Assembly: GCF_001623075.1 (NCBI RefSeq)
Contig: NZ_LMCF01000216.1
Location: 29,692-93,691, forward strand
Direction: 5' to 3'
Origin: Pseudovibrio sp. Ad37
GTDB lineage: Bacteria > Pseudomonadota > Alphaproteobacteria > Rhizobiales > Stappiaceae
DNA length: 64,000 nucleotides
The position numbers were made by a program, and so were the translations under genes. Below the pieces are notes generated by a model that saw nothing but the letters and a program-made list of their open reading frames with translations, did not search any database and had not been told where the DNA came from. Shown piece by piece: positions 46,698-56,842 of this stretch. Position 1 is the stretch's first letter. Every line of letters begins with the position of its first letter.

Positions 46698-48572
46698 ATG
46701 GTTCACCCTCGCCTCAAAGAGATTACAGATCGCATAATCGAGCGCAGCGCTACGAGCAGACAAGACTATCTTCGTCGCATGAAAGCGCAGCACACGAACG
46801 CACCACAACGCACAAACCTCGGTTGCACAAACCTGGCACATGGCTTCGCAGCCTGTCCGGCAGCTGATAAACAGCACCTCGCCACAGACAAGCAGCCAAA
46901 CCTCGGCATCGTTACTGCCTACAACGACATGCTCTCCGCACATCAGCCATATGAGAGCTACCCGGAAATCATCCGCGAAACAGTCCGCAAAATTCAAGCG
47001 ACAGCTCAGGTTGCTGGCGGCGTACCAGCCATGTGCGATGGCGTGACACAGGGCCTGCCAGCGATGGACCTGTCACTGTTTTCCCGTGACCTGATCGCCA
47101 TGTCCGTTGCCGTTGGCCTGTCACATGGCATGTTTGACGCGGCAGTGTTCCTCGGTGTGTGCGATAAGATTGTCCCGGGCCTGCTCATCGGAGCCTTGTC
47201 CTTCGGCCATCTGCCGGCAATCTTCCTACCTGCTGGCCCAATGACCTCCGGCATTGCCAACGACGAAAAAGCCCGCATCCGCCAGCTGTTTGCAGAAGGC
47301 AAAGCAACCCGTGAAGAACTGCTTGCTTCTGAAAGCGCATCCTACCACTCGCCTGGCACCTGTACGTTCTACGGCACTGCAAACTCCAATCAGATGCTGA
47401 TGGAGATCATGGGCCTGCACATGCCGGGCAGTTCCTTTACCAACCCGCTCACACCCCTGCGCAAAGCATTGGTTGAAGAAGCAGTCACACAGGTCGTCGA
47501 ACTCACCGCACAGCGCAGCACACCTACGCCGCTCTTTGAGATCATCGACGAACGCGCAATCGTAAACGGTGTCGTGGGCTTGCACGCAACAGGCGGCTCC
47601 ACCAACCACACCATGCACCTCGTCGCAATCGCCGCCGCCGCTGGCATTCAGCTCACATGGCAGGACATTTCGGATCTGTCCGAACTCGTCCCGCTGCTTG
47701 CCCGCGTTTATCCAAACGGCAAAAGCGATGTAAACCATTTTGAAGCAGCAGGCGGAATGGGGTTCCTCATTCGCGAACTGCTGGATGCAGGCTTGCTGCA
47801 CAAAGACGTCAAAACAGTCAACGGAACAGGCTTGGACGGTTACACCGTCAACGTCTTCCTTGATGACAAAGGCGGTGTCCTCCGCAAGCCAGCACCGGCT
47901 AAGGCATTGGATGAAACCATCCTTGCGCCAATGTCCGTTCCGTTCAACAAAGACGGCGGTCTCAAAGTCCTCACAGGCAACCTCGGCTCTGCCATCATCA
48001 AAACCTCTGCTGTCGCACCTGATCGCCATATCATCGAAGCCCCAGCTCAGGTCTTCCATACTCAAGAAGATGTCGAAGCTGCCTTCAAAGCTGGCGAACT
48101 CAACAAAGATGTGATTGTTGTGCTCCGTTACGTTGGTCCGCAAGCCTGCGGCATGCCAGAAGCCCATAAACTGACACCACCTCTTAGCGTTGTGCAGAAC
48201 CGAGGGTATAAAGTCGCACTTGTAACAGATGGCCGGATGTCCGGCGCCAGTGGCAAGATCCCAGCTGCAATTCATGTTACTCCCGAGGCGATGGATGGTG
48301 GACCAATTGCAAAGGTAAGGGACGGTGACTTGCTGCGCCTTGATGCAGTAAGCGGTACGCTGGAGCTGCTTGTTCCTGCAGATGAGTTTGCGCAAAGAAC
48401 TGCCGCACCTGCAGATCTGCAAGCATACCAGAGTGGAACCGGAAGAGAATTATTCGCAAGTTTCAGGGCAAACGTGAGCTCAGCCGATACCGGCGCTCGC
48501 CTCTTCAATCTGGAACAGACAAACAAAACCCAACGGAATGCTGACACAATCAGCGCAATGGAGACAGTGTAA
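46698..48572 (+). CDS. edd: Phosphogluconate dehydratase
   Basis: A 624-residue Fe-S dehydratase of the IlvD/Edd family that makes 2-keto-3-deoxy-6-phosphogluconate. ATG 46698 ([17 protein letters not shown]) aligns with the N-terminus of E. coli Edd; the frame to 46662 adds 12 unsupported residues. [18 protein letters not shown] and [10 protein letters not shown] carry the cluster/active-site cysteines; [20 protein letters not shown] is the C-terminal signature. Its stop overlaps the eda start (TAATG). Confidence 0.95.
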   Translation: MVHPRLKEITDRIIERSATSRQDYLRRMKAQHTNAPQRTNLGCTNLAHGFAACPAADKQHLATDKQPNLGIVTAYNDMLSAHQPYESYPEIIRETVRKIQATAQVAGGVPAMCDGVTQGLPAMDLSLFSRDLIAMSVAVGLSHGMFDAAVFLGVCDKIVPGLLIGALSFGHLPAIFLPAGPMTSGIANDEKARIRQLFAEGKATREELLASESASYHSPGTCTFYGTANSNQMLMEIMGLHMPGSSFTNPLTPLRKALVEEAVTQVVELTAQRSTPTPLFEIIDERAIVNGVVGLHATGGSTNHTMHLVAIAAAAGIQLTWQDISDLSELVPLLARVYPNGKSDVNHFEAAGGMGFLIRELLDAGLLHKDVKTVNGTGLDGYTVNVFLDDKGGVLRKPAPAKALDETILAPMSVPFNKDGGLKVLTGNLGSAIIKTSAVAPDRHIIEAPAQVFHTQEDVEAAFKAGELNKDVIVVLRYVGPQACGMPEAHKLTPPLSVVQNRGYKVALVTDGRMSGASGKIPAAIHVTPEAMDGGPIAKVRDGDLLRLDAVSGTLELLVPADEFAQRTAAPADLQAYQSGTGRELFASFRANVSSADTGARLFNLEQTNKTQRNADTISAMETV

Positions 48573-49213
48573 TGGCTCAAAATATCGAGCGAGTAGAAGC
48601 AATCATGACCGCCGCCCCGGTGATCGCAGTTCTCATTGTCGATGACCCCAAAAAAGCAGTTCCAATGGCACAGGCCCTCGTGGATGGCGGCATCCCGGGC
48701 ATCGAGATCACACTGCGCACTCCAAACGCTCTGGACTGCATCAAAGCAGTTGCCGACAACGTCGAAGGCGCTCTGGTTGGTGCTGGTACCGTTCTCACCC
48801 ATCAGCAGTACGAAGCCTCCGTCAAAGCAGGGTCAACATTCGTCGTTTCTCCGGGCGCAACAGACAACCTCATCGCAGCCGCTGAAGATTTTCAGCAAAC
48901 TCCTTTACTTCCGGGCACATGCACTCCGTCTGAAGTGATGAAGCTGCTGGAAGCAGGCTATGAGCGTCTCAAGTTCTTCCCAGCTGTTCCAGCCGGCGGC
49001 ACTCCGATGTTGAAAGGTCTGTCTTCTCCTCTGGCTGCGGCTAAATTCTGCCCAACTGGTGGTATCAACCTTGGCAACGCACGTGATTTCCTTGCTCTGC
49101 CTAACGTCCTTTGCGTTGGTGGGTCATGGATCGCAGACGCAAAAGCAATTGAATCTGAAGACTGGGCAGGCATTGAAAAGCGGGCTCGCGAAGCAGCTGC
49201 ATTGACTGTTTAA
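48572..49213 (+). CDS. eda: 2-keto-3-deoxy-6-phosphogluconate aldolase
   Basis: A 213-residue class I aldolase that cleaves KDPG into pyruvate and glyceraldehyde-3-phosphate. Glu in GIEITLRT is the general acid/base and Lys ~134 in RLKFFPA the Schiff-base residue; FCPTGGINLGNA binds phosphate. Length is typical. Translationally coupled to edd, together forming the Entner-Doudoroff core. Confidence 0.96.
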   Translation: MAQNIERVEAIMTAAPVIAVLIVDDPKKAVPMAQALVDGGIPGIEITLRTPNALDCIKAVADNVEGALVGAGTVLTHQQYEASVKAGSTFVVSPGATDNLIAAAEDFQQTPLLPGTCTPSEVMKLLEAGYERLKFFPAVPAGGTPMLKGLSSPLAAAKFCPTGGINLGNARDFLALPNVLCVGGSWIADAKAIESEDWAGIEKRAREAAALTV

Positions 49214-49246
49214 TCGCAAACCATCACGATTGATTGCATTGAATTT

Positions 49247-49312
49247 CTTACCCGGGGCCTTACATCAAGGACCTGTCATGCTCCTAAAAGCATGAAGGTG
49301 TTTCCGGGTAAG
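49247..49312 (+). ncRNA. Structured intergenic RNA candidate between eda and pgi
   Basis: An outer 9-bp stem CTTACCCGG (49247-49255) with CCGGGTAAG (49304-49312) closes a region holding a second hairpin CATGCT-cctaaa-AGCATG (49277-49294) and a shorter CCTT/AAGG pair. No T-run follows, so it is not a standard terminator. It could be a processing or regulatory element of the eda-pgi interval. Confidence 0.5.
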
Positions 49313-49432
49313 AAGACGCATAAAAACAAAACTTTGAAGCAGTTTGCACGTCCCGAAAAACGAGCAAGCTGCTTTACGGTAAATTGGCAAGGCGCGACAC
49401 TCGCTGCCAGTCAGAAGCTATTACAAGAATAA

Positions 49433-51088
49433 ATGGAGGCCTCGATGCCGACAGCTAATCCAAAAGATATCTTTAAACGCCTTGATGAACACGCTCAGGC
49501 CATTCATTCCACTAAGATTACCGATCTCTTCGCAGCAGATCCTTCTCGTTTTGATAAGTTCTCCCGCTCTTCTGACGACCTGCTCTACGATTTTTCCAAG
49601 AACAAGCTGACTGAAGAAACTCTGGAGCTCCTGCTCGAACTCGCACGTGCTGCCAATGTTGAAGCAAAACGCGATGCCATGTTCGCAGGTGAGCACATCA
49701 ACACCACAGAAGACCGCGCCGTATTGCACACTGCCCTGCGTAACCAGTCCGAGAACCCAGTACTGGTGGACGGCAAAGACGTTATGCCTGACATCAACGA
49801 AGTGCTCGTCAACATGGGCGACTTCGCAGAAGGCATCCGCTCTGGCGAAATCACAGGTCATTCCGGCGAGAAAATCACAGACGTAGTCAACATCGGCATT
49901 GGTGGCTCTGACCTTGGTCCGGTGATGACAACTCTGGCTCTGGCCCCATATCATGATGGCCCGAACCTGCATTACGTCTCCAACGTAGACGGCTCACACA
50001 TTGCCGACACTTTGGAAAACCTGAATCCGGCGAAGACCCTTTTCATCATCGCCAGCAAGACCTTCACCACTATTGAGACCATGACCAACGCGGCAACAGC
50101 CCGTCGTTGGATCGCCAAACACAACGGCGAAGAAGCCGTCGGAGCACACTTTGCAGCTGTCTCCACCGCACTGGAAAAAGTCGCGGCCTTTGGCATCTCG
50201 CAAGAGCGTGTCTTTGGCTTCTGGGACTGGGTCGGCGGACGTTACTCCATCTGGTCCGCGATCGGCCTCCCACTCATGATCGCTATTGGTCCGGATGCAT
50301 TCTCTGATTTCCTCGGCGGCGCCCATGCAATGGACAATCACTTCCGCACCACCCCGATTGAAGACAATATCCCGTTCCTGATGGGCCTCGTCGGTGTCTG
50401 GCATCGCAACGTGCTGGGTTACGACACCCGCGCAGTTCTGCCATATGATCAGCGCCTTGCCCGCTTCCCTGCCTACCTGCAGCAGCTGGACATGGAATCC
50501 AACGGCAAGAGCGTCACCAAAGACGGCATTGCTGTTGAAACCCAGACCGGCCCGATCGTCTGGGGTGAGCCCGGCACCAACGGTCAGCATGCGTTCTACC
50601 AGCTGATCCACCAAGGCACGAGCATCATTCCTTGCGAATTTCTGGTTGCTGCCAACAGCCACGAAGAGGACCTGCAAGTCCACCACAATCTCCTTCTGGC
50701 AAACTGCCTTGCCCAGAGTGAAGCCCTGCTCCGTGGCCGTTCTCTGGAAGAGGTTGAAGACAAATTTCGTAAAGATGGAAAATCTGAAGAAGAGATTGCC
50801 AAACTAGCTCCACAAAAGGTCTTCCCGGGTAACCGGCCTTCAACCACCCTCCTCTATGATCGTCTTGATCCATTCACACTGGGTAGATTGATCGCGTCTT
50901 ATGAACATCGCGTCTTCGTTGAAGGAGCGATTTGGAACATCAACTCCTACGACCAGTGGGGTGTTGAACTTGGAAAAGAACTTGCGACACAGCTGTTGCC
51001 AATGGTTGAAGGCAGCCAATCCGCAGCAAACAAAGACAGTTCGACCCAAGGCTTGTTAAAATACCTAAAGAAGGCAAGGAGCCTCTAA
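49433..51088 (+). CDS. pgi: Glucose-6-phosphate isomerase
   Basis: A 551-residue isomerase between glucose-6-phosphate and fructose-6-phosphate. [11 protein letters not shown] (substrate phosphate loop), the Glu of [18 protein letters not shown] with its following catalytic His, and the C-terminal [14 protein letters not shown] are the expected signatures. The start may be ATG 49433 (MEASMPTAN) or ATG 49445. Its place beside zwf-edd-eda lets fructose-derived carbon enter the Entner-Doudoroff route. Confidence 0.96.
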   Translation: MEASMPTANPKDIFKRLDEHAQAIHSTKITDLFAADPSRFDKFSRSSDDLLYDFSKNKLTEETLELLLELARAANVEAKRDAMFAGEHINTTEDRAVLHTALRNQSENPVLVDGKDVMPDINEVLVNMGDFAEGIRSGEITGHSGEKITDVVNIGIGGSDLGPVMTTLALAPYHDGPNLHYVSNVDGSHIADTLENLNPAKTLFIIASKTFTTIETMTNAATARRWIAKHNGEEAVGAHFAAVSTALEKVAAFGISQERVFGFWDWVGGRYSIWSAIGLPLMIAIGPDAFSDFLGGAHAMDNHFRTTPIEDNIPFLMGLVGVWHRNVLGYDTRAVLPYDQRLARFPAYLQQLDMESNGKSVTKDGIAVETQTGPIVWGEPGTNGQHAFYQLIHQGTSIIPCEFLVAANSHEEDLQVHHNLLLANCLAQSEALLRGRSLEEVEDKFRKDGKSEEEIAKLAPQKVFPGNRPSTTLLYDRLDPFTLGRLIASYEHRVFVEGAIWNINSYDQWGVELGKELATQLLPMVEGSQSAANKDSSTQGLLKYLKKARSL

Positions 51089-51205
51089 TTTTTAACAAAC
51101 TTTAACCATGTTCTTTTTGTTAGCTCAGCCTCACAAAGTTAGAGCTGCCAGGAGGTATCGGGGTCCGGTCAAATTGGGATTGGCAGCAAAAGGAGACTGG
51201 AAAAA

Positions 51206-51481
51206 ATGAAAAAAATTACTCTTGCTGGTGTAAGTGTTGCATTGCTTGCCCTTGCTGGTTGTAACACATCCTCAAGCACAGACCGAACTCTCATTGGCGG
51301 TGGCCTTGGTGCTGCGACTGGTGCAGCCATCGGCGCGGCCACAGGTGGTGGCGTGGGGTCTGCAGTTGCAGGTGCAGCAATCGGCGGTGTAGCCGGCGGC
51401 ATTGTTGGTAATGTGACAACTCCGAAAAACTGTACTGCCTATGATCAGTACGGTCGCCCATACCGCGTGAAGTGCCCATAA
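51206..51481 (+). CDS. Glycine-zipper lipoprotein
   Basis: A 91-residue protein with AAAGGAG upstream. The signal peptide ends in the lipobox LAGC (Cys19). The mature part has glycine-zipper repeats (GGGLGAATGAAIGAATG, then AVAGAAIGGVAGGIVG) and a short Cys-containing tail YDQYGRPYRVKC. Members of this YMGG/OsmB-like group sit in the outer membrane and respond to envelope stress; the exact role is unknown. A close paralogue follows at 51664. Confidence 0.8.
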   Translation: MKKITLAGVSVALLALAGCNTSSSTDRTLIGGGLGAATGAAIGAATGGGVGSAVAGAAIGGVAGGIVGNVTTPKNCTAYDQYGRPYRVKCP

Positions 51482-51509
51482 GCCTCGCAAAAAATTTGGT
51501 TACAAAATT

Positions 51510-51540
51510 CCAAAGGCCCTGCAATTGCGGGGCCTTTTTG
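51510..51540 (+). terminator. Rho-independent terminator
   Basis: Stem AGGCCC.TGC with GCG.GGGCCT around the loop AATT (51513-51534), then TTTTT. Ends the first glycine-zipper gene. Confidence 0.8.
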
Positions 51541-51663
51541 CGTTGCATACCTACAACTCTCAAAAGACAAACAGTATCAGCTTAACCACCTTCCCATCTC
51601 GTCAACGACATTCACTCATCTGCAACAGATCAAGCACTACCGTGGATTTCAAACAATCAGACC

Positions 51664-51939
51664 ATGGGTAGGATCGTGAGAAAAGCAATAATCATAACAG
51701 CCACCCTGCTCACACTCGGTGCTTGCAGTGAGTATAACCGAACAGACCGCGTCCTCGTCGGCGGTGGTCTTGGTGCCGCCACCGGCGCTGCAATTGGAGC
51801 AGCAACAGGGGATGTTGGCGCGGCCTTTGCCGGTGCAGGTATCGGTGCCGTTGCAGGCGGGTTGATTGGTGCAGCCACCACCCCGCGCCGCTGTGTCGGC
51901 TACGACAGACATGGCCGCCCTTACTACTACCGCTGCTGA
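51664..51939 (+). CDS. Glycine-zipper lipoprotein, paralogue
   Basis: A 91-residue paralogue of the preceding gene: lipobox LGAC (Cys21), TDRVLVGGGLGAATGAA zipper and YDRHGRPYYYRC tail, the same architecture with many identical residues. No clear ribosome site precedes ATG 51664; a GTG at 51676 would give a shorter signal peptide but its spacing to AGGA is too short. The tandem arrangement, with a terminator between, indicates local duplication with independent control. Confidence 0.75.
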   Translation: MGRIVRKAIIITATLLTLGACSEYNRTDRVLVGGGLGAATGAAIGAATGDVGAAFAGAGIGAVAGGLIGAATTPRRCVGYDRHGRPYYYRC

Positions 51940-51960
51940 CACGCCCGCAGCCAACCCGGC

Positions 51961-52380
51961 TCAGTCAGGCGGGTCATGCGGGGTAAAAACAACACTCTCA
52001 CAGGACCGGTCTGCTGGTCCATGCCAGACCGCCTCAATGTTGTTGCCATCAGGATCAAGAACAAAAGCTGCATAATATCCCGGATGATAGGAACGCGGGC
52101 CCGGTGCTCCGTTATCGTGGCCCCCATTATCCAGAGCAGCTTGATAAAACGCACGCACTTCATCTTCTGAGTTGGCCATGAATGCCAGATGAACTCTGGT
52201 AACGTTGCCATCTGTTGCAGGCGTGACAAACAGCTCGTCGAAGATGAAGAACTCATCAGTTTCATGGGTGAGTGATCTGCCAAGAGTGGCTAGGCTCGTC
52301 TTGTAGAACTTGGAACTCATCTGCAGATCTCGTACCACCAAATGTACGTGATCGATCAAACGTCCTTTGTGTACTTCCAT
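51961..52380 (-). CDS. VOC-family (glyoxalase-like) protein
   Basis: A 139-residue protein with the vicinal oxygen chelate fold. IDHVHLVVRDLQMSSKFYK is the typical first module, and YYAAFVLDPDGNNIEAVWHG the end with the metal-ligand Glu. Relatives include glyoxalase I, fosfomycin resistance proteins and dioxygenases; the specific substrate is unknown. Single gene. Confidence 0.88.
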   Translation of the reverse strand: MEVHKGRLIDHVHLVVRDLQMSSKFYKTSLATLGRSLTHETDEFFIFDELFVTPATDGNVTRVHLAFMANSEDEVRAFYQAALDNGGHDNGAPGPRSYHPGYYAAFVLDPDGNNIEAVWHGPADRSCESVVFTPHDPPD

Positions 52381-52422
52381 TTGGTCCCCTCCCCGCCAGT
52401 CTTTTGCAGGTTACCGACAGAC

Positions 52423-53370
52423 CTAAAGGTCTGTCATAAAGTCCGATGCAGACATATCAAGCTTGAAACTGCGCGGGCTCTTGGCGACAGGCTTATTCTG
52501 AAACAACTTTTTCCAAACCATCTTATGCGCAGCCGCCAAAGCCATCTTGGCGTATTTCATCACACCAACGCTGTGCCGATTGCCAGAGATCCCTGCTCTA
52601 CGCAGCAAACCATTGGCATAGATAATCGCATAAAAATCCCTGACCTCAGTGGTGAAGTGCTCAGTGGTCACCGAGATGTTCACTTCATCATGGTTCTCAA
52701 CCCGATGCGGGTTGTTAAGCGGCCAGTGCGCCATCTCACCCGGGCTCAGCGTCACCTTTGTAGCGAACTCATCATACCAGGGCTCAAAGCGGATCTCTTC
52801 TTCGGTCGTCCCAAGGAAGATACCTTCCAACTGCTCATCAGAAAGAAACGGTGCGGTACTTTCATAAATATAAACGTCCTTATGGCCCTTCACCTGCCAT
52901 AAGGATTGTCCGGGTACATCTGCATGATAGTACACTTGAGCACCGGGGGAAGAAATCAGCATCCCGGTCTTGTGCTTAAAGGTCTCAAAGCCCGGAACCC
53001 TCACCTCGAGCTCATCAAATATCTTCGACGTGACCTGCTTGAAGCCCTCATCCCATTCCTGAAGTGCACGAAGAGAAAGCCAGAAACGCCCTTCTTCTAC
53101 AGCACGAAGCACATCCTCGCCTTTGGTACCTTCAATGCTGCCCTGTAGCCATTGGGACTTCTTGGTGCCAATCGCACCGGGACGAACAAAATCATAGTGC
53201 TCAGAGGGAGTGGTCTCGATCAACCGCGCCAGGTTTTCTGGCAGAAACACAGGTAACTCATGCAGGCGGTTGTTCAGCAGGAGCGTGTGCTTGCCGAACA
53301 CCTCTTTGTAATGCTCTTTCCATTCAACAATCAAATCATGCTGAAGAACCAATTCCAAATCATGATACAT
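52423..53370 (-). CDS. Cupin-8/JmjC-like oxygenase family protein
   Basis: A 315-residue protein. The segment VYYHADVPGQSLWQVKGHK has the HxD iron-ligand pair, followed at the right distance by MAHWPLNNPHRVEN with the distal His, giving the 2-oxoglutarate/Fe(II) facial triad of JmjC-like (cupin_8) hydroxylases. The LWQVKGHK lysine would bind 2-oxoglutarate. The substrate could be a protein or small molecule. ATG 53370 preferred to the TTG at 53382. Confidence 0.7.
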   Translation of the reverse strand: MYHDLELVLQHDLIVEWKEHYKEVFGKHTLLLNNRLHELPVFLPENLARLIETTPSEHYDFVRPGAIGTKKSQWLQGSIEGTKGEDVLRAVEEGRFWLSLRALQEWDEGFKQVTSKIFDELEVRVPGFETFKHKTGMLISSPGAQVYYHADVPGQSLWQVKGHKDVYIYESTAPFLSDEQLEGIFLGTTEEEIRFEPWYDEFATKVTLSPGEMAHWPLNNPHRVENHDEVNISVTTEHFTTEVRDFYAIIYANGLLRRAGISGNRHSVGVMKYAKMALAAAHKMVWKKLFQNKPVAKSPRSFKLDMSASDFMTDL

Positions 53371-53487
53371 GACGCCGCCCAATCAGAAAAATACTAGTAA
53401 ATTTTGACCAGTATATCGAAACCGCACCTGCAAACTCATTAACGCCGCAGCAAACCGGTGACAGGGTAAACAGAACCTTTACCAACG

Positions 53488-53512
53488 CAAAACGGGAGCC
53501 AGTGGCTCCCGC
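53488..53512 (-). terminator. Terminator of ald
   Basis: Stem CGGGAGCC (53493-53500), loop agt, stem GGCTCCCG (53504-53511); on the minus strand TTTTGCG follows. Confidence 0.7.
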
Positions 53513-53539
53513 TTCTAATCTCTAAGTCCGCTTAGACTT

Positions 53540-54673
53540 TCAGGCCGCTTCAGTTTCCTGAACCAGAGCAGCTTCTGGAGCTACGTAAGTGTAGCCAAGG
53601 TTCTCAGCAACTTCAGCAACAGTGACTTGACCCTTATAAACGTTCAAACCCGGCAGGAAGCCTGGAATGTCGCGAAGAGCAGCTGCGTAGCCTTTGTCAG
53701 CCAGCGCCAGAACGTAAGGCAAGGTCGCATTGTTCAGCGCGTATGTTGAGGTGCGAGCCACTGCGCCTGGCATGTTTGCCACGCAGTAGTGAACCACTTC
53801 ATCCACGATGTAGGTTGGATCCTGGTGAGTTGTTGCGCGGGAGGTTTCAAAACAACCACCCTGGTCGATAGCAACGTCAACCACAACAGAACCCGGCTTC
53901 ATCGCCTTGATGTGCTCTTTGGTCACCAGTTTCGGCGCAGCTGCACCAGCCACCAGAACAGCACCAACAACCAGATCAGCAGCCAGAACTTCTTTCTCAA
54001 GCGCGGCACGGTTGGAGAACACTGTCTTCAAACGGGAACCGAAGCGAGCAGAAAGGGCGTCGAGAACATCAACGTTTCTGTCCAGAACGGTAACATCGGA
54101 GCCAAGGCCGATTGCCATTTCAATTGCGTGGGCGCCAACAACACCGCCGCCAATCACAACGGTTTTCGCAGGAGCAACACCCGGTACACCGCCAAGCAGA
54201 ACACCAGCGCCGCCATTGGCTTTCTGCAGTGCAGTTGCACCAGCCTGAATGGAAAGACGACCAGCAACCTGAGACATAGGCGCCAGCAGAGGAAGGCGGC
54301 CTTTTTCGTCAGTTACGGTTTCATAAGCGATGCAAACCGCGCCGGAGGCGACAAGGTCAGCAGTCTGCTCTGGATCCGGAGCCAGGTGCAGGTAGGTGAA
54401 CAGCAGGTGATCAGGACGGAGCATCTTGCGCTCAACAGCCTGAGGTTCTTTCACCTTCACAATCATTTCTGCTTTCGCGAAGACGTCTGCAGCAGTCGGC
54501 AGGATGGATGCGCCAGCTGCAATATAGTCAGCATCGCTCGCGCCAATGCCAACACCAGCATTGGTTTCAACAACCACGTCGTGGCCATGAGCAACAACTT
54601 CACGCACGCTGTCTGGCGTCAGACCAACGCGATATTCGTGATTTTTTATTTCCTTAGGAACACCAACAAGCAT
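53540..54673 (-). CDS. ald: Alanine dehydrogenase
   Basis: A 377-residue NAD-dependent enzyme interconverting L-alanine and pyruvate plus ammonia. The N-terminal [17 protein letters not shown], the catalytic Lys/His region and the Rossmann loop [11 protein letters not shown] (~170) are intact. ATG 54673 has GGGAG at the right distance, and the neighbouring GTG codon is ignored. It is divergent from an Lrp-type regulator, as in the classical ald-aldR arrangement. Confidence 0.95.
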   Translation of the reverse strand: MLVGVPKEIKNHEYRVGLTPDSVREVVAHGHDVVVETNAGVGIGASDADYIAAGASILPTAADVFAKAEMIVKVKEPQAVERKMLRPDHLLFTYLHLAPDPEQTADLVASGAVCIAYETVTDEKGRLPLLAPMSQVAGRLSIQAGATALQKANGGAGVLLGGVPGVAPAKTVVIGGGVVGAHAIEMAIGLGSDVTVLDRNVDVLDALSARFGSRLKTVFSNRAALEKEVLAADLVVGAVLVAGAAAPKLVTKEHIKAMKPGSVVVDVAIDQGGCFETSRATTHQDPTYIVDEVVHYCVANMPGAVARTSTYALNNATLPYVLALADKGYAAALRDIPGFLPGLNVYKGQVTVAEVAENLGYTYVAPEAALVQETEAA

Positions 54674-54829
54674 CACAATCTCCCAATCAGCTTCGGCTTT
54701 GTGTTTCTACATAGCTTATGGAAATCTCAGCTGCAGATGCTTGCAATGTGCGCACGACACGGTACATTTTAGCAAACATCTACGAATAAACATCGTTCAG
54801 ACACAATAATCTGCGAAAACGGCAAAGCT

Positions 54830-55297
54830 ATGAAACTCGACAAGCTTGATAAAAAGATCCTCCGCGCGCTGCAGGACAATGGCCGTATCTCCAATTCTGA
54901 TCTTGCAGATCATGTGGGTCTGTCCGCCTCTGCCTGCTTGCGTCGTGTCCGGACTCTGGAGGGTGAAGGCGTCATCGAGAAGTACGTCGCACTGCTCAAT
55001 CCGAAAAAGCTGGGCAAGCGTATGAGTGTCTTTGTCGAGATCTCGCTCGGCTCTCAGTCAGAAGAAGCCCTTTCAACATTTGAGAAGGCTGTTGATCGCT
55101 CCACCGAGATCATGGAGTGCCACCTCATGGGCGGCGATGCGGATTACATCCTGCGTGTGATGGCCGATGATCCGGTTGATTTTGAGCGCATCCACCGTGA
55201 CCACCTCACCCGCCTCCCCGGCGTTGTGCGCATGCGCTCCTCCTTCGCGATCCGCTCCACCAAACAAGGCAGCGCCCTGCCAATTTCAGAGAGCTAA
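54830..55297 (+). CDS. Lrp/AsnC-family regulator (AldR/BkdR-like)
   Basis: A 155-residue regulator. N-terminal winged helix-turn-helix (LDKLDKKILRALQDNGRISN, LADHVGLSASACLRRV) and C-terminal RAM ligand-binding domain (~70-150). The 156-base gap to the divergent ald start probably holds its binding sites; alanine is the likely effector. A different, stand-alone RAM protein occurs at 36.8 kb. Confidence 0.9.
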   Translation: MKLDKLDKKILRALQDNGRISNSDLADHVGLSASACLRRVRTLEGEGVIEKYVALLNPKKLGKRMSVFVEISLGSQSEEALSTFEKAVDRSTEIMECHLMGGDADYILRVMADDPVDFERIHRDHLTRLPGVVRMRSSFAIRSTKQGSALPISES

Positions 55298-55422
55298 TTC
55301 ACCTCGAAAACCTTGCGGTTTTCTCACAGGCATACTCGACGCTTCTGCCAAACCTCTCTATAACAACGCTCAATTGTATATTGCTGCAGTTCTCCCGGGC
55401 TGCATGAGTATGGAGCACGACT

Positions 55423-56298
55423 TTGACCCCAATTATCACTTGCTTGCTGGACGGTCGCTACGAGCTGGCCGAAGGTCTCCTCTGGGATGAACTGACAAAA
55501 CACCTGTTCTTCTGCGACATCCTCGGAAAACAGATCCACGCAATGCATTGGGATAGCAAAGAAGTCACCACATGGGACTTCCCGAAAGTCGTCGGCTCCT
55601 TCGGTCTTTGTAAAGACGGTCGCCTCATCGTGGCGATGAAAGACGAAATCATCCTGTTTGATACAGGCACCAAAATGTACGAGGTCATCGCGAAGATTGA
55701 GCCGGATAATCCACGTACTCGTCTGAACGACGGCAAGGTTGGACCTGACGGCGCATTCTGGGTGGGCACCATGGACGACATCAGTCCAAGAACACCAATC
55801 GCCAGCCTCTATCGCGTCACACCAGACGGCAATGTCACGCAAATCGCGACAGAGATCAGAACCTCCAACGGCTTGGCGTGGTCTCCGGACAACAAGACCA
55901 TGTACCACTCTGACACCGGCTCCGGCGAAGTCTTCGCCTATGATTTCGACCGTGACTTCGGCGCAATCACCAACCAGCGCAAGTTCCTGCAGCTGGACAA
56001 CACAGTGGGCAGACCGGACGGCGCAACAACAGACACCGATGGCAACTACTGGTCCGCAGGCGTCTCAGCAGGCAACGTCAACTGCTTTGATCCGGATGGA
56101 CAGCTGCTGCAGTCCATCGCCATGCCTGTTCCACGCCCGACCATTCCGTGCTTTGCAGGTCCAAACCTGGGCACACTGGTCGTGGCAAGTCTGCGCCCTC
56201 ATGGAGATGACGAGCTTCTCAAGGAGTTCCCAAAATCAGGCGGTCTCTTCGCAATGGATGTGGAGCACAAAGGCCTGCCAACCTGTCGTTTCGGATAA
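55423..56298 (+). CDS. SMP-30/gluconolactonase/LRE-family protein
   Basis: A 291-residue six-bladed beta-propeller lactonase. YELAEGLLWDELTKHLFFCDILG (N-terminal metal Glu region), LNDGKVGPDGAFWVGTMD and TSNGLAWSPDNKTMYHSDT (Asn and Asp ligands) are the signatures. It hydrolyses sugar lactones such as gluconolactone or arabinonolactone. The start is a TTG at 55423 with GGAG upstream; an ATG in another frame lies close by. The window lacks pgl, but this family acts mostly on unphosphorylated lactones. Confidence 0.85.
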   Translation: MTPIITCLLDGRYELAEGLLWDELTKHLFFCDILGKQIHAMHWDSKEVTTWDFPKVVGSFGLCKDGRLIVAMKDEIILFDTGTKMYEVIAKIEPDNPRTRLNDGKVGPDGAFWVGTMDDISPRTPIASLYRVTPDGNVTQIATEIRTSNGLAWSPDNKTMYHSDTGSGEVFAYDFDRDFGAITNQRKFLQLDNTVGRPDGATTDTDGNYWSAGVSAGNVNCFDPDGQLLQSIAMPVPRPTIPCFAGPNLGTLVVASLRPHGDDELLKEFPKSGGLFAMDVEHKGLPTCRFG

Positions 56299-56331
56299 GC
56301 TCTGCCCTGCGTCCTGAAAAACAAACAGATT

Positions 56332-56364
56332 TAGCACCGCTGGCTCATGTCCGGCGGTGTTTTC
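56332..56364 (+). terminator. Terminator of the SMP-30 gene
   Basis: Stem CACCGC (56335-56340) with GCGGTG (56354-56359), then TTTTCGTTT. Confidence 0.6.
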
Positions 56365-56750
56365 GTTTGAGCCCCGGAGTACGGGGTGAGCAAGGCGAAC
56401 AGGCAGTGCCTGCGCATTATGAGTAAATTAGTTTCTTCGGCATTGGCTGCTCGCCTCGCCCGGGCGTTTTTGTATGAAACAAGGTCTCCACCGAAAGGCA
56501 TTGGGAGCAGGCACCATCAGCAACAAGCACATCAGCCAGAGGCAAATGTGAGTGTCAGTGATAGCTAAACGCCTGCCAGTGTAGACGCCCATCGGGTGAC
56601 CAGCTTCCGCTTGGTCCCTGCACTAAAGACTTTCAAGGGGTGTTTCAACGGACCCGCCGGAGGATGCGTTAAGTCTCCCGGTAGCCCCGCCCAGCTCACG
56701 CTGCACTGACGGTCGCTCCGCCAGCTGCCCGTTCACGTGAACATGAGATC
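56365..56750. other. Unassigned region with possible decayed reading frames
   Basis: No convincing gene. On the minus strand 56732-56565 is open for 55 codons after a TGA (contains HPPAGPLKHPLKVFSAGTKR) but lacks a good start; a second open stretch follows down to about 56335. Several hairpins occur (e.g. GACCAGC/GCTTGGTC near 56600-56620). It may be a gene remnant, a dispersed repeat or an unrecognised RNA. Confidence 0.35.
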
Positions 56751-56802
56751 AACAATAAGCTAGCCTGAGCGCACGGGGATAAGATTTTCCGGATGCAGAC
56801 AA

Positions 56803-56830
56803 AAATAAGGGGCAGTCAAACCGCCCCTCA
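56803..56830 (-). terminator. Terminator of trhO
   Basis: Stem AGGGGC (56808-56813) with GCCCCT (56823-56828); on the minus strand TATTTTTG follows. Confidence 0.7.
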
Positions 56831-56842
56831 ATCAACTCTGCT

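Noticed and set aside
47226..48422. 398-codon open frame antisense to edd
   Set aside because: Shadow of edd, with an unnatural Cys-rich composition.
56365..56750. Possible tmRNA, RNase P RNA or 6S RNA
   Set aside because: The core motifs I know for these RNAs, and a plausible tag reading frame, were not found on either strand.
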